Shown here piece by piece: positions 32,396 through 45,000 of a stretch of 64,000 nt of DNA (its first letter is position 1; each line of letters starts with the position of its first letter). Made by a program: the position numbers and the translations under genes. The DNA is from Tieghemostelium lacteum (taxonomy: Eukaryota > Evosea > Eumycetozoa > Dictyosteliales > Raperosteliaceae), in the NCBI GenBank assembly GCA_001606155.1, contig LODT01000004.1:1054001-1118000 (forward strand), written 5' to 3'. The notes below the pieces were generated by a model. The model was not told the origin of the DNA. It did not search any database and saw only the letters and a list, made by a program, of their open reading frames with translations.

Positions 32396-35340
32396 TCAAT
32401 TGGATGTTCCATCCTCTGTTTTTATTTTTTTTCTAAAAGATTGTTCTTCATTTTCTAAATCCAATAGTTGTTCTTGAGACCTTTCTTTTTTCAGTGATGC
32501 TTGCGGATTGGATTTGAAAGTGGCAGCCGATGAGCTGGTAGGGCTAGAGGAGTTTTCTTTCTGACATTTTACGTGAATAATTTTATTTGTTTTATTATCA
32601 ATATCTACTGCCTTGTACATCCATTCCTCTGATTCCTCATCCCAAAATCTATCAAATTTCTCTCTGCAAATAAAACAACTGGGTTGTGAGTCATCTGCAA
32701 TTAGATTTGGTAGAGGTTTGGAAGATTCTTCTTTTTTAACTTTACTGGAGTTATCATTAAAGAATGGTATGGCTATTTTTTTTTAGTCATTCCATTTATT
32801 ATAGTAGTATTGGTATAATCAAGAAATATTCAGTATTAAAATAGTTTATTATAAATAAAATATCACATCCCACAATTGTGAAAATATATTAATATTATTT
32901 GAAATTAGAAATTAAAATAACATGGTATTAATAATTATTATTATTAAAAATATAAAATCATGATAATATGTATACATACAAGGTTGTTCAGATATATTTA
33001 CAGTATAATCTGGTTTATAGTCTATCCAGTGTTCTGGATCTAAAAAATAAGATCTGGACATTGACTGTTTTGATCTCTTTTTTTGTAATTTGTTTAATTT
33101 CCAATGCCAGTCCATGTGGGTATCCATTTTGGCAGAGTCTTTAAATCTGAGAGCACAACTATTACAATGCATTGGATAGTTGATGTACAGTTGTTCATAT
33201 GGATCATAATCTCTATTATAATATTCAATATCAATTCAAATAAAAATATAGATAAAATATAAAAAAAAAAAAGTTAGAAAATCTGTAATGTGTGGTTGGG
33301 TGTAGGTATAGAATATATATATTAACTTTGTACACCAATGAATCTTCTATTTCTAAACCCTCAAATAGATAGAAGACGAGATGATAATAATCTCTAGAGT
33401 GTTGGTGTATCTTTAGTTGGAGATGGTGTGCATATATCCTATTTTGAATTGGAAAATAAATATCGTACTTTTTATTATCAACTGAGGTGCCAGATGACTC
33501 TGTTGCACCGTATTCAGATGATAATGGTTTACCTTGATCAGCAGATGATGAGGTAGTTGGAGAATCATTTTTAGGAGATTCACCAGATTTAATTGACAGT
33601 GCCGAAGATGATTGTAATGTTTGTTGAGGGCTATCGCCTTGATTGGTTGTTGTTGATGATGATGTAGATGATGGACTATTACCACCACCACTACCGCCAC
33701 CAAAAGTATTACTACCATCAAGCATATATTTTGAACTTAACATTAGGAATCTCTGTTTCAGTAGTTGGAATTGTTGTGGATTATATGGCTGATTGTACAT
33801 AGCCATCTTAGATTCATCAATGAATAATTTAATCTCCTGATTATTTAAAATATCTTTATTATTACTAGAGAAACTCATCATTTTTTCAACCATTGACATG
33901 AGAATATTTTGATCTTGTTGTTTAAACATCATGTTCATATTCATATTCATATTGTTCATGTTGTTATTCATCATTCCCATATTATTAAAATTCATGTTCA
34001 TATTCATTGGTTGGCCATTATTAGTATTATTATTATTGTTCATCATTGGCATTGTATTTCCAGGAACCATCATATTATTCATTGGATTCATGTTGTTATT
34101 CATCATACCACTTTTATTATTAAAATTCATATTCATACCCATACTATTAAAATTATTATTCATCATCATTTGGTTCTGATTATTATTCATATTTGGTTGA
34201 ACATTTCCTTTAAATCTTGGGTCCATCTTTTGTAACACATTTTTAAAAAAATTTAAAAATAAATTAGTGTGTGTTTTTTTTATAATGTATTTGTTTGAAA
34301 TGTATACTTACTGAATAATTTATATTATTCATCATTGGCATTGGATTCATATTCATATTCATATTATTCATCATCATTGGATTGGGATTGTTATTGAACA
34401 TTTTATTATTCATAAACATTTGTTGACCATTTTGCATTGGGTTCATGTTCATGTTCATACCCATATTCATATTCATTCTATTTTGTTGTTGTTGTTGTTG
34501 GATTTGTTGTTGCTGTTGTTGTTGAGTCGATGAAGTTGGTCTCTGAATATGAGAAACTCTTTTAAATTCATTATCTAGACTTTTGAGAATCTCATCTAAA
34601 AGATTTTGACTGACCATATTACGTTCTTTCCATATCTTATAGAGACCTAACAAAGAGGCTTTGGTAATGTCATCTACTGACTGAAAACTATTTACAAAGG
34701 TTTTAACAATATTTTTGCTAAATAAATCTATATAATCTCTCTTGACATTCTTTATGATAGAATCCAACAAATAAATAATAGGTAACTTTTGTTTTGGATT
34801 TACAGTCTTTTGTATATACATATCATACAAGAATTTAGTATTACATTCAAAATAGTATTATTATTATTATTGTTGTTATTATTGAATTTCAAATCAAGTA
34901 GTAATAATAATATTAATCATAATAAGAAAGAAAATATGAGAAATGAGAATTAAAATCATTGGTTCTTTTGTTTGGTTTGCTTGTTTGTTGTTTGTTGAAG
35001 TTTTATTATTTTCACTCAAAATATTTTTGTTTTTTAAGTTTTCTTTGTTGTTGAAGAGTAGTTTAGTTGTTAATGTTCTGTAAATACCTACATCATTGAT
35101 TTTTTGTTCGACAATGGAAACAATTTCACTGGCGGCTTTAATGTGTATAGATGCGTATTGTGTAAGAGTTTTTATAATATTGGCGTCATTGTAGGTTAAT
35201 GAATTTAATATACTAGAAAATTCAGAGACTATGACGCCTATATGTTTTTCATCAATATTGGTTTGTTGAAAATTGAAATTGTTATTGTTCATATTTGGCA
35301 TTCCAATACCCATTGGTTGTTTAGTTGCGACTTGTTCCAT
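32396..35340 (-). CDS. pcf11: Pcf11, pre-mRNA cleavage and transcription termination factor
   Basis: Five exons (35092-35340, 34312-34806, 33334-34226, 32980-33212, 32396-32772); 748 aa. Pcf11 binds the RNA polymerase II C-terminal domain and couples mRNA 3'-end cleavage to termination. The CTD-interaction domain covers about residues 25-185 and is split by intron 1 (SEIVSIVEQKIND joined to TVNPKQKLPIIYLLDSIIKN). A long Asn/Met- and Gln-rich linker follows, then zinc finger 1 (CNSCALRF...HMDWH, C-x2-C-x12-H-x3-H) with YFLDPEHWIDY, and zinc finger 2 (CFICREKFDRFWDEESEEW...HVKC). The order CID, ZnF, ZnF is that of yeast and human Pcf11. Exon 3's GTACAA donor is weak, but it is the only one I found that restores phase. 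It shares a 300-bp divergent promoter with INTS10. Confidence 0.9.
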
Positions 35341-35640
35341 TTTCTCTTAATACATTTGAAATCAAAAAAAAAAAATAATAATAATAGTAATGGAAGATAG
35401 AGAGAAGAGAAAATGAAAAAGTAAAAAAAAAAAAAAAAAAAAAAAAGAAATGTAGAAAAAAAAAAAAATTATTTAGCCGTTGAGGGAATTCCACAACTTT
35501 ATCGTATTTAATCATTTTACAAAGAAATAAAAATATCTATCATATTTATGAATTGGATATTTCAATGAAAAAAGAAATATATAGAATTTAATAAAAATTT
35601 TTTTAATTTTTTTTTAATTTCATTTTGTTTATTTAAATAA
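35341..35640. promoter_or_regulatory. Shared divergent promoter of pcf11 and ints10
   Basis: A 300-bp region separates two start codons pointing away from each other. It contains a long A tract at about 35423-35445 and T runs near 35600. Both genes act at RNA polymerase II transcript ends, so co-regulation is plausible but not shown. Confidence 0.55.
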
Positions 35641-38188
35641 ATGAATGTTGACCAGGCAGATTATAATGTCGAAAATTTAATCTATGAAATTAAAAGTAAA
35701 TCAGATATAAATGAGGCAAAAAGTTTTTGTTTAGTTATATCAACTTTATTTAAAGATAATGGTTTATTATTGGTATGTATACTTTAGATATTAAAATTAA
35801 AGTTAGGATGATCATGCTAACAACCAATATCAAACAGATTCAACAATATATTATATCAATTATTGAAAATGATTTTCAAAAATCAATTGAATTATTTTGG
35901 TATATGTAAGTGTGGGGAGAAAGAGATCTAGATATATAAATTTCATTGATCATATATCTAATTAGTGATTATTTATCTAAATTAATAGATTCAAGAAAGA
36001 TAAATTTAGAGAATTTATAATATATAATGTATTGATATTACTTGAGAGACAATTGGATGAATTGGAATATTACAAATTTATGAAATTGAATTATCAAGAG
36101 AATTTTACAAAGATATTTCAAGATCAAAATGAATTGTCACATATACTACAGAGTTTATTGGATAAGTGTTCAAAATTAGATAAAGAGAATCTACAGGAAC
36201 TCACTAGACTCAGTACAAAATTCCATCCTATAGAATGGTTACATAAACATCAACAATCAAGTTCAACTGCATCCGATCAGTTATTGGAGATTTGGGAATT
36301 CACATGTCAGTATCTAACTGAACATCACCAACACCAATACACATTACTTCTATATCTACAATCTTGTAAATACCTCAAACCCAGTGACACAACCCACCGA
36401 TCCTATTGGTCACATTCCATTGCAACACTAGACCAACTATCAACTCAATTTCAAATGGATACCAATCATCAGCTATTCCTGATGCCTATGAATAGACTAT
36501 CCATACCCTTTCTCTTTGGTATACAGCAACATCAAAAGGAGGACAATCTATTTACAAAATGGTCAAAAGACGACTTGATTAAGTTCTCTTGGAAATTCTT
36601 AGTCTGCCAGACATCGGATATATCCAATCAAACTGTTAGGGAACTTCAAGGTTTCTTACAAGGATTCGTCGATCAGTCATTGACATTCACTAATGCCCCT
36701 AAAAGATTCCATATTGATCTAATGAATGGAGATCTCGAGGCCATCAGAAACGACTATTTTGACAGAAACCAAGATTCATCTCAAGAGGAGGAACAGAGTG
36801 ACGACCACTATCTCTTTGAAATGCAATTGGGTATATACCTACTCTCAAGTCTCTTTTATATATGTTCATGGAGGTACTTTAAATTCCTTGTTACAGGAAG
36901 TCCTGAAATTCAACTCAATACCACTTCCATGCCATACTACTCCCAGACCTCAAGTGGAAGCTCTCCAGTGACTCTAGCAACACTAAGTGTCTTTACAGAC
37001 AAAGAAAATGTTATATCCAGTCGTTTATGTGAAGTCAAGTCTCAGAAGACCTACATGATCACACATCAGGTCCTGCTATACAGTAACGTCGAAGACGAAA
37101 CACAGTTCAAAGACGAGGCTAAATCCATCCCAAAAACACCGTTACAGAAGGAGGCTATAAAGTACCTCACACTGTGCATGGACTGTTACAATGACCTCAA
37201 CCAAGAACCTTGGGTAAACGCATTCACAGAGATCCTCGATAACCTTTGGTTCGCATCTCCCAATTTCTATTGGATGCTCAATAGTGTCGCTGACGGTAAC
37301 TACTACTACGAGAGTTACTCTCAAGCACTGAAACTCTACAAACAGGTAAAATCCAAACTCTCCACAAACTACCACAGTCAGACTCTTATTCCAATTTTTG
37401 AGAATAAAAAACTACTGTTTAACCCCAAAGACGATGTATGGATAAACAGACTGTTTCTGATGATTGGTATGACAAATCACTCGGAGATTGAAGAATCTAT
37501 TGTATATCTACTTGATATCTTACTGTCAGTACCTATACCTGACAGACTGGTTACATCGCAATATACCTACCAAACTATGAAACCATTCCTCACTGTCTAC
37601 TCTGAAGACGAGATTCTATTCTGGGCAATAAACGCACTTTCAGCATGCTACGAACGTATGGGAATGGTTGGTGAAATGATTGTACTCTATCAATCTTATT
37701 GGGAGTTTTACAAGCCTAGATTCCACCAGATTATAAATGAAATTAGGCTACAAAGTAACATTAACAGCAATCAACAAAATGTAGATAATAACAATAGTAA
37801 TCTCAGTTCACTTATACCTCTAAGTAATCTCTCTAAAAAGGATTTACAAAAAGGATTCTTTTTCCCTAGGTTCTTTGACTATATCATCAATTTGGATATG
37901 TTAGAGGAGTTTTGCTTCCTTTTGAATCAGGGTATTAAATTAGATATTCTACACAGAGATCAACAAGTTCAAAATAACAGACAACTTGTAAATATCATTG
38001 CAGATCATATCACATCTACTTCTAAAACTCCTGGTATGTCTTTAGGTTTCCTTCTGAATAAATTCTTTCAAGAAGAATTGGATCATTTTGAAAGTAAAAG
38101 AGAATCAAATAACAATAATGAAAATGATATTGATAATAATAACAATAACAATGAAAGTGATTCTCAAGATGTTGAAATGAAAGACTAA
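35641..38188 (+). CDS. ints10: Integrator complex subunit 10
   Basis: Three exons (35641-35772, 35838-35905, 35989-38188) with introns of 65 and 83 bp; 799 aa. INTS10 belongs to the Integrator complex, which cleaves nascent snRNA and other Pol II transcripts and attenuates transcription. The strongest match to human INTS10 is FFDYIINLDMLEEFCFLLNQ, against FFNYVTNIDMLEEFAYL in the human protein. Upstream, the helical repeat stretch DEILFWAINALSACYERMGM is consistent with its TPR-like fold. The C-terminal 30 residues are an Asn/Asp tract. Exon 1 encodes MNVDQADYNVENLIYEIKSK onward, and the 68-bp middle exon is phase-compatible on both sides. The start codon follows an AAATAA context typical of this genome. 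The rest of the protein is poorly conserved, so the assignment rests mainly on the C-terminal block. Confidence 0.82.
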
Positions 38189-38889
38189 ATATAACTGTTA
38201 ATTACATTTGGATGGTAGTTATAGCTGTTGTAGTTGTATAGTTGGAATTAATTTGTACCAAAAATAAATACACCACACATTCAATGGTTTTCCAAATCAA
38301 TAAATACCCATTCAATGAATCAACAATCAAAAAAAACAATTTATAAATAATTATTTACTTCTTCACTTGTCAAGTTATTTATAAAAATGAAAGAAAGAGA
38401 GAGAGAGAGAATGTGTGAGGGGTGTGATTTGGTGTGGGTAATTGTAAAAAACAGTTACACACCACTACACACCAACTATTGTTTTTGAATACACTATCAA
38501 AAAAAAAAATAATAATATAATAATATTTATATTTTATAAAATTATAATATAGAATATATATCAACAATACAAAAGATAGTAATTGTATTATTATTTTTTT
38601 TTTTTTTTTTTTTCGCTAAAGTTGTATTGTATCATCTTTTTAATTTATAACATTCTAAAAAGTTGAGTGATTAAGGATTTTAAAAAAAATTTCCCCAAAT
38701 ATTCAAATAAAGAAACTTTTAGAAAGATCCACTGGATAAAAAAAATTTAAAAAAAAAATTAATACTTTTGTGTATAACCTGCCATTTCACATTATCAGTT
38801 ATAAAAACACTCACACACACAACAAAACAGAGAGAGAGTTTGTTGGATTTATAGGGCGCATTATTCCTACAGTTTATAGATAAAACAAA
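38189..38889. other. Intergenic region upstream of the RhoGEF gene
   Basis: About 700 bp of AT-rich DNA containing a GA microsatellite (38393-38411), a possible hairpin at 38421-38473, a T run (38596-38614) and short CA- and GA-rich stretches near 38810-38838. No ORF is credible. Confidence 0.5.
38421..38473. repeat. Imperfect inverted repeat (possible hairpin)
   Basis: The left arm ggtgtgatttggtgtgggta (38421-38440) pairs with the right arm ttacacaccactacacacc (38455-38473). There is one 3-bp mismatch block and a small bulge; the loop is 13 nt. It lies in intergenic DNA between ints10 and the RhoGEF gene. It could be a structured RNA element or chance in GT/CA-rich sequence. Confidence 0.4.
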
Positions 38890-41110
38890 ATGATGAAAAG
38901 TTTAACTGTAAATAACACCTTAAGCAGAAGACCTGTATCAACTATCAAGAAGAATAATGGGTAAGTTTATCAGTAGCAGCGCATCAGTTTTTACATATCA
39001 CTATAAACTTTGATTTCTAATTTGGTTGTGGTATAGCATTGTATCTAAAAATTCACATAGAAATTGGTGTATTATAAAAGTACAGAGTATAGCTAGAAGA
39101 TGGCTAGCAATAAGATTATTAAAGAAATTAAAAGCTGAAAAAGAGTTAGCTTTAAAAAATCATAATAGTTTAATAGTACCAATTTTACCACTTTCTTCAA
39201 CAACTTCACCAGAGATTATAACTATATCATTTCAAATTCAACAACAACCTCAACCACAACCACAACAACAGGACCAAAAAGAAATTGAACAGGAGAAAAA
39301 TGATCAACAAAAACAAGAGGAAAAGGAAATTATAATACAAATAGATAATAAGGAACAAATTAAATTGACTATATCAAATTTGGATTTGAATACTGATATT
39401 AAAGAACAGGAGAAAGAAAAAGAAAAGATTACAGAAATTAAGAATATTTTGAGTACAGCAGTTAGTTTACCTTCTTCTAGTACCACTACAAATGCACCTG
39501 CAAATGTAGTTTCAACAGGAGAGGCAACACCATTTTCAACATCTAGATCATCATCCATGTCATCCTCTATATCAATGTCTGGATCGTTGTCTAGCGGATC
39601 ATTACTATCTGCTGAATCACATCATCATAATCATAACCAACAACAACAACAGCAGCAGCAGCAACCAGGTTCATTATCAACATCAACATCATCATCACAT
39701 AGCCCTAGTACACCAACCACAATGAGAAAGAGAACCATTGATGAGTTACTAAAGGTCGAAAGATCTTATGTGACTGATATGAATACTCTTATAGATGTAT
39801 TCTATCACCCATTCAAAAGTGAAGAGTGTTTCCCAAAAGAGTACTTGTATACTTTATTCTGTAATATTGAAGAAATCAGAGGTGTACACCAAACATTTTT
39901 AGAATCACTAGAAAAGAGAATTCTCATTGGTTGGGATAACGAGAAATCAACAGTAGGTGAACTTTTCCTACCTTTTATGGGTTCATTTCAGAAACTCTAT
40001 GAAGTATATATCAATAACTACGAGAAGGCATTTGCATTCACTCGTTATATAAAAGCCAATCCACAGTATAACGATGTACTGAAATCCATCCATCAGAAGG
40101 AATGCGATAACAGATGCCGATCTTTAGATATTGGTAGTTTTTTGGTGATTCCCGTGCAGAGAATACCTAGATATATAGTACTGCTCTCAGAGATTGAGAA
40201 GCAAACTCCTCAAGGTCACCCAGATTTAAATCAGGTTTCATTAGCTCTTGTTCAGCTTCGTGATCTCACATTGTTCCTTAACGAGTCTAAACGTCAGTTC
40301 TCTAACGATGAGAAGATTCAAGAGATTAAACAGTCTATAGAAGGAGGTTTGGATAACACTATCCTTCCAAACCAATGTAAATTTATAATGGAGGGTAACT
40401 TATTCCTTCTTAAGGGTGTAGTTGCATCCACCAAAAAAGATTTATTTATATATTTATTTAAAGAGTTTATACTATGTACTGAGAACATCTCACCACATAA
40501 ACTAAAATCATCTTCATTGAAATTCAATAGTCATAATCATAGTAGTAATAACAGCCATAGTAATAACAGTAGCGGTCAGAATAGTAATTGTAGCAGTCCT
40601 ATGTTATCTCAGAGTAGTAACAATGGTAGTAATGTTAGAAGTAGTAGTTTGATTGGGTTGACAAATTCCACAACTACAAGTTCAAGTCAAGGGTCACCTA
40701 GTGCCAGTGGGAATAATAGTAATAGTGGTAGTGTACATAATACCATTAGAAATAAGTCACTGTTTAAGAAGATTTTGTTCTCGGAGATTAAGGCAGTGTC
40801 TGTGCTAAAGAACTTTAAAGACACATTCCAAGTGGTAACCAGTAAGAAGGTTTACACATTTGTTGCACAGTCTACTGAGTCTCGTGATAAATGGTTTGGT
40901 GCTATTAACGATCTTTTAAGTTCAATTACACCTCCACCATCACCAACATTACCAAGACACACTATCAATAATAACAATAACAATAATAATAACTTATCCA
41001 CAACATCAACTAACAATAGCAGACATTCTATACAATTAACATCTTCACCTAGTTTACAATCACCAACAGTTTCAAAAAGAAAAAATAGATTCTCAATTCA
41101 GTTGACATAA
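38890..41110 (+). CDS. RhoGEF-PH protein with IQ-like motif
   Basis: Two exons (38890-38960, 39037-41110) with a 76-bp GTAAGT...TATAG intron; 714 aa. It should activate Rho/Rac GTPases by nucleotide exchange. An IQ-like helix at about 28-55 (IIKVQSIARRWLAIRLLKKL) may bind calmodulin. The DH domain covers about 255-440 (KRTIDELLKVERSYVTDMNT at its start; FLVIPVQRIPRYIVLLSEIE is the diagnostic helix). A PH domain follows, split by about 85 residues of Ser/Asn-rich sequence between its strands (before: FKEFILCTENISPHKL; after: LFSEIKAVSVLKNFKDTF and STESRDKWFGAINDLL). The region from residue 60 to 250 is Gln/Ser/Pro-rich and probably disordered. The exon 1 reading frame and splice phase agree; without it the frame has no ATG at the right place. 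Confidence 0.92.
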
Positions 41111-41508
41111 AACCAAAAAAACAATATTAATAATACTATTTATTACAATAAAAACAATTCCTTGAGGAATCCCCCTTTGTACAGATTATTCTTTTAAAAT
41201 ATTCCCCTTACAGTAATTTAACGATTTTATGTAATTCTTAACATCATTGCTAATAGAATGTATAAAAACAGTTATTAGATTCTTGATCTAATGAAAATAT
41301 AATGAATAAAAATTATAGATTTTTTCAAAACACCAATTTACATTTTCTTTAATTTTTTTTTCTTTACACTTGTCCATTTTAGGTAATACCACTTTTTTTT
41401 TAAAGATTTTACAATATTTTCAATGGTATAAAAGTGAACTTTCTTACTTTACATTTCATTTTATTTCCAGTTTAAATATATATATACACACTTAAAAAGT
41501 TAAAAAAA
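41111..41508. other. Intergenic region upstream of the Pmp3-like gene
   Basis: About 400 bp, AT-rich, carrying the RhoGEF 3' end (AATAAA near 41149) and the promoter of the small Pmp3 gene. Nothing else is seen. Confidence 0.5.
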
Positions 41509-41859
41509 ATGTCTGACGATAGAACTTGTAGAACAATTGCCATGATCATTGTGGGTAAGTAAATTTAATTAAATAACAATCTAATTCAATATACTTATAA
41601 ATTAAAAAATCTTAGCCATCTTGTTGCCACCATTAGCAGTCTTTATAGAAAGAGGTTGCTCTGGATCATTCTGGTTGAATGTTATCTTATGGATTTTGGG
41701 TTGGGTTCCAGGAATAATTCACGCAATTTATGTGATTATACAGGTAAGTTATTATTATAAATATAAAATTTTCTTAAACTATTAGTACTAACTTAAAAAT
41801 AATTATAGGACAACCATATTCGTGAAAGAGGAGGATCTCCACATAACAGACACCATTAG
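41509..41859 (+). CDS. Pmp3/UPF0057 family small membrane protein
   Basis: A small three-exon gene (41509-41554, 41616-41743, 41809-41859) with introns of 61 and 65 bp, encoding 74 aa. It has the two-helix pattern of the Pmp3 (UPF0057) family: AILLPPLAVFIERGCSGSFW, then LNVILWILGWVPGIIHAIYV. The LPP...G and GWVPGIIHA motifs are diagnostic. Family members are plasma-membrane proteolipids linked to salt and cold tolerance and membrane potential. The C-terminal tail (DNHIRERGGSPHNRHH) is hydrophilic. All splice sites are GTAAGT and TAG or ATAG, and the phases agree. The gene is too fragmented to show as a long ORF. Confidence 0.93.
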
Positions 41860-42027
41860 AGTTGAAATAAAACAATTTTATAATATAATATAATTTGAAC
41901 GTATTTTTAGTATAAGGTCATGACGAAAGATTTCCAAGTACATTCTGTAGTTTTTATCAAAAAAATGTAAAAGATTTTTTTAATTTTTTTTTAAGATATC
42001 TAGCTTGAAAAGGCGCCAACATATAAG

Positions 42028-45000
42028 ATGGGAAATCAACCAAGCAGAGATATTAATAATAATAATTTAGAGCAATTCTCTATTGCATCACAACCAAAAT
42101 TCGATGAAATCTATTCTGATATTAAAAAGTTAATAATTTCAGACGAATTCGATGAAACTTATTTAGATGCTCTATTTGAGAAATTCTGTCTATTAAAAGT
42201 ATCAGATTTCAATAATAAATTCAAGTCTTCTGAATATTTAAATTGTAATACAGGTATGGCCTATAAACTCTAATATAACAAACCTCACATAATTATCTAA
42301 TAATATGATAAACAGATTCGAGTGAACCTCATTGGTTCTTTCATTGTAATGAGTGTATGTCGAAATCTGAAAACTATATACAGTGTACAAAATGTTTTTT
42401 CAATGGTGGACATATAGAGAAAGGTCATTCATTTTATATGGATTTCTTTGATACAGAGGCTTCATGTGACTGTGGAACTGATTTATTAGATTGTAGCTGT
42501 AAATTACACTCAAAGTCACAAGAAGTGAGTAGAAAGGAACTCTATCAAACTATACCTGCATTTGTAAAGAGTGATTTAAGAATGTTTATTCATAATGTCT
42601 TTAGATTTATATGTCAGCTTACAAAGCATCTTTATGAGGCAGACTTGAATCAAGATGTAGTTAAAATAACTTTGGAATGGATATCAGAACAGTGTCAGAA
42701 ATCAGCAATATTTTGTATGGCTGCAAGTTTAGAGATTTTCGAAACCAAGTTTTGGTACCACACTGTTCAGGTACTGTTTAGTCATGAGTTGGTTAGACCT
42801 ATTGTAGATCTGGTGAAAGTATTAGCATTGAATACTAATGATCAGTTTAAACTGGACATTTTGAATATCTATTTTGAAAACTATGAAAATATCTATCAAC
42901 CCAGAGACCAAATGTCAGTGCAATTGATGATTGCAATGAGAGAGCTCTTTAATGAGGATATACCACTACGACCTCTTTTACCATTGTACACCAACAAGGA
43001 CAAATGTCTGACTGAACTGATTCTGAATTGTAATCTCGATGGTGTACCAAGACTTGCTCAATTCTATTTGGAGACTGATGAAGAGACTGAGGATATAACA
43101 CTTCAACACGACCTCTATGTGTTTCCTCATCTTGTTAAAGAGAAGGAATATGCAGAGTATTTACTAGAAGTAAAACCTCACCTCTTACCCAAGTTCTTTA
43201 GAATTGGCATGTTCTTGCATAATTTCCGTACTGATACATCATTAGACTTCCAATCCAATACCTACAAGTTTGTGTATCGTTTAGAGAAGGCTATTGTACT
43301 TTTTGTACAACAGTTGATACAAACTATCGATAAACACTTCCCAGAAAAGAAATCACAGTATATGGAGATGTTGATTACCTATTGTACTGAGGAGATCATA
43401 TCTCTCTCTGATATGCCAATTTTTGAAATCACCGAAGGTGTAAATACCCCATTTGAAAAACCTTTTGATAAAATTGAATTTCATAAGGTTGGCATTCACT
43501 ATCCACTCTTTCGTGTGCTTGGTGTCATTATGATGGACTCTCCACAGTACATCAAAACAGTCAAGGAGAAACTAAAGGAGAAGCATCTCATTGATATGAT
43601 GATGACTCTTCACACTTTTAGATCAATTTATAATCTCTATGATGAGGTAGCAGACGCTGATATTCCTCCATTCACCTCTGACTACACGTTGAATATCGAT
43701 CTATTCCTCTACCAATTCTTGATTATAGCATTGACACCTAAAGTCTTTTTAGGCAATTACTTTAGCATCTTGTCAGGTCTCAAAACTAGTAATACCGTCC
43801 TATCCCTCTCTGAACAGTTTTACTATCTCCTCTTAATAATTAAGGGTGTCTATAGACTGGTACCCACCGATAATGAAATTAAATATCATCTCACACAATG
43901 GATACTCAGTAAGAACATTCAGAACTACTATATGATAAAAGTTGCTTACGAATCTCTTTTCAATCTATCAAATTTTGATGAAAAGAAAGCTATACTTCAA
44001 GAAGTTGTCACTGACAATTTGAAATCATTACGATTAGAGTATTACGATAGATTTGATGTCTATTATCCATTCTATGCATTTGCATGCCGACACTATGCCT
44101 CTGATGGACTAGATGAATTTTATGATCATGTACATGGAAAGAAACTACCAGTTGACTACCAAATTCCCACCATTGAATTGATTCAACCTGAAGCTAGAGG
44201 TGTATATGATATATTGTTGAATACTGAATTCTCAAATATGATGTTTTTCATATTGTTGTCCTCTCTGAACCTGTATCCTACAATAGAGTATGAGGATTCT
44301 CTCATTTTAGAGATTTTCCAACAGTTTTCAAGGGATGTTGAATCACTTTCATTTCTCAGTAAGGAGTGTTTGTTCTTTTGTAGTTTAGCATCTAATGTTC
44401 AACAACAGCACTTTAACCAAGATTTGGAATTGAAAAAACAAATTAACCAAACTGTTGAACAATTCCTCTCTGGTGAAATTGATGAACTGCCAGAAGACAC
44501 TTCTATAATATACAATCTCATTAGACCCATTTCATTCAATGACGATAGAAATAGAGAATCTATCTTATCCTTGTTGTTAAAGTTACCTTTTGATGGTGTA
44601 TTCCTCTACAAAGAACATTTAGATTTTATCAAATCTGCCATTGTTCAAACACTTGATAATGAAACATTCCTTAAATTAGTTGGCTACACTCTATCACTAA
44701 ACAAAACTCAGCAGCCAACTCCTCCATTGTACTCTAACAAATCAAAGAAATCAGTAAAATCATCCTCGAAATCCAAATCAAAGAAACAATCTAAACAAGT
44801 TAAAGCTGAAGAGGAAGAAGGGGAAGAAGAAGAGAAGGAAGAAGAAGAGAAGGAAGAAGAAAAAGTAGAAACATTGGACGAAACCAGTTTCAAAAAAGTA
44901 GGTTTAGACAGTGAAAATGAAGATGAAGATGAAGATGATCAAGAAAAAGAAACTGAAGAATTGAAAGAACTATTTTTAAATCTTATAAAGACAGAGGATG

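Noticed and set aside
33909-34235. His/Ile-rich plus-strand frames.
   Set aside because: Shadow of Asn/Met codons in the Pcf11 linker.
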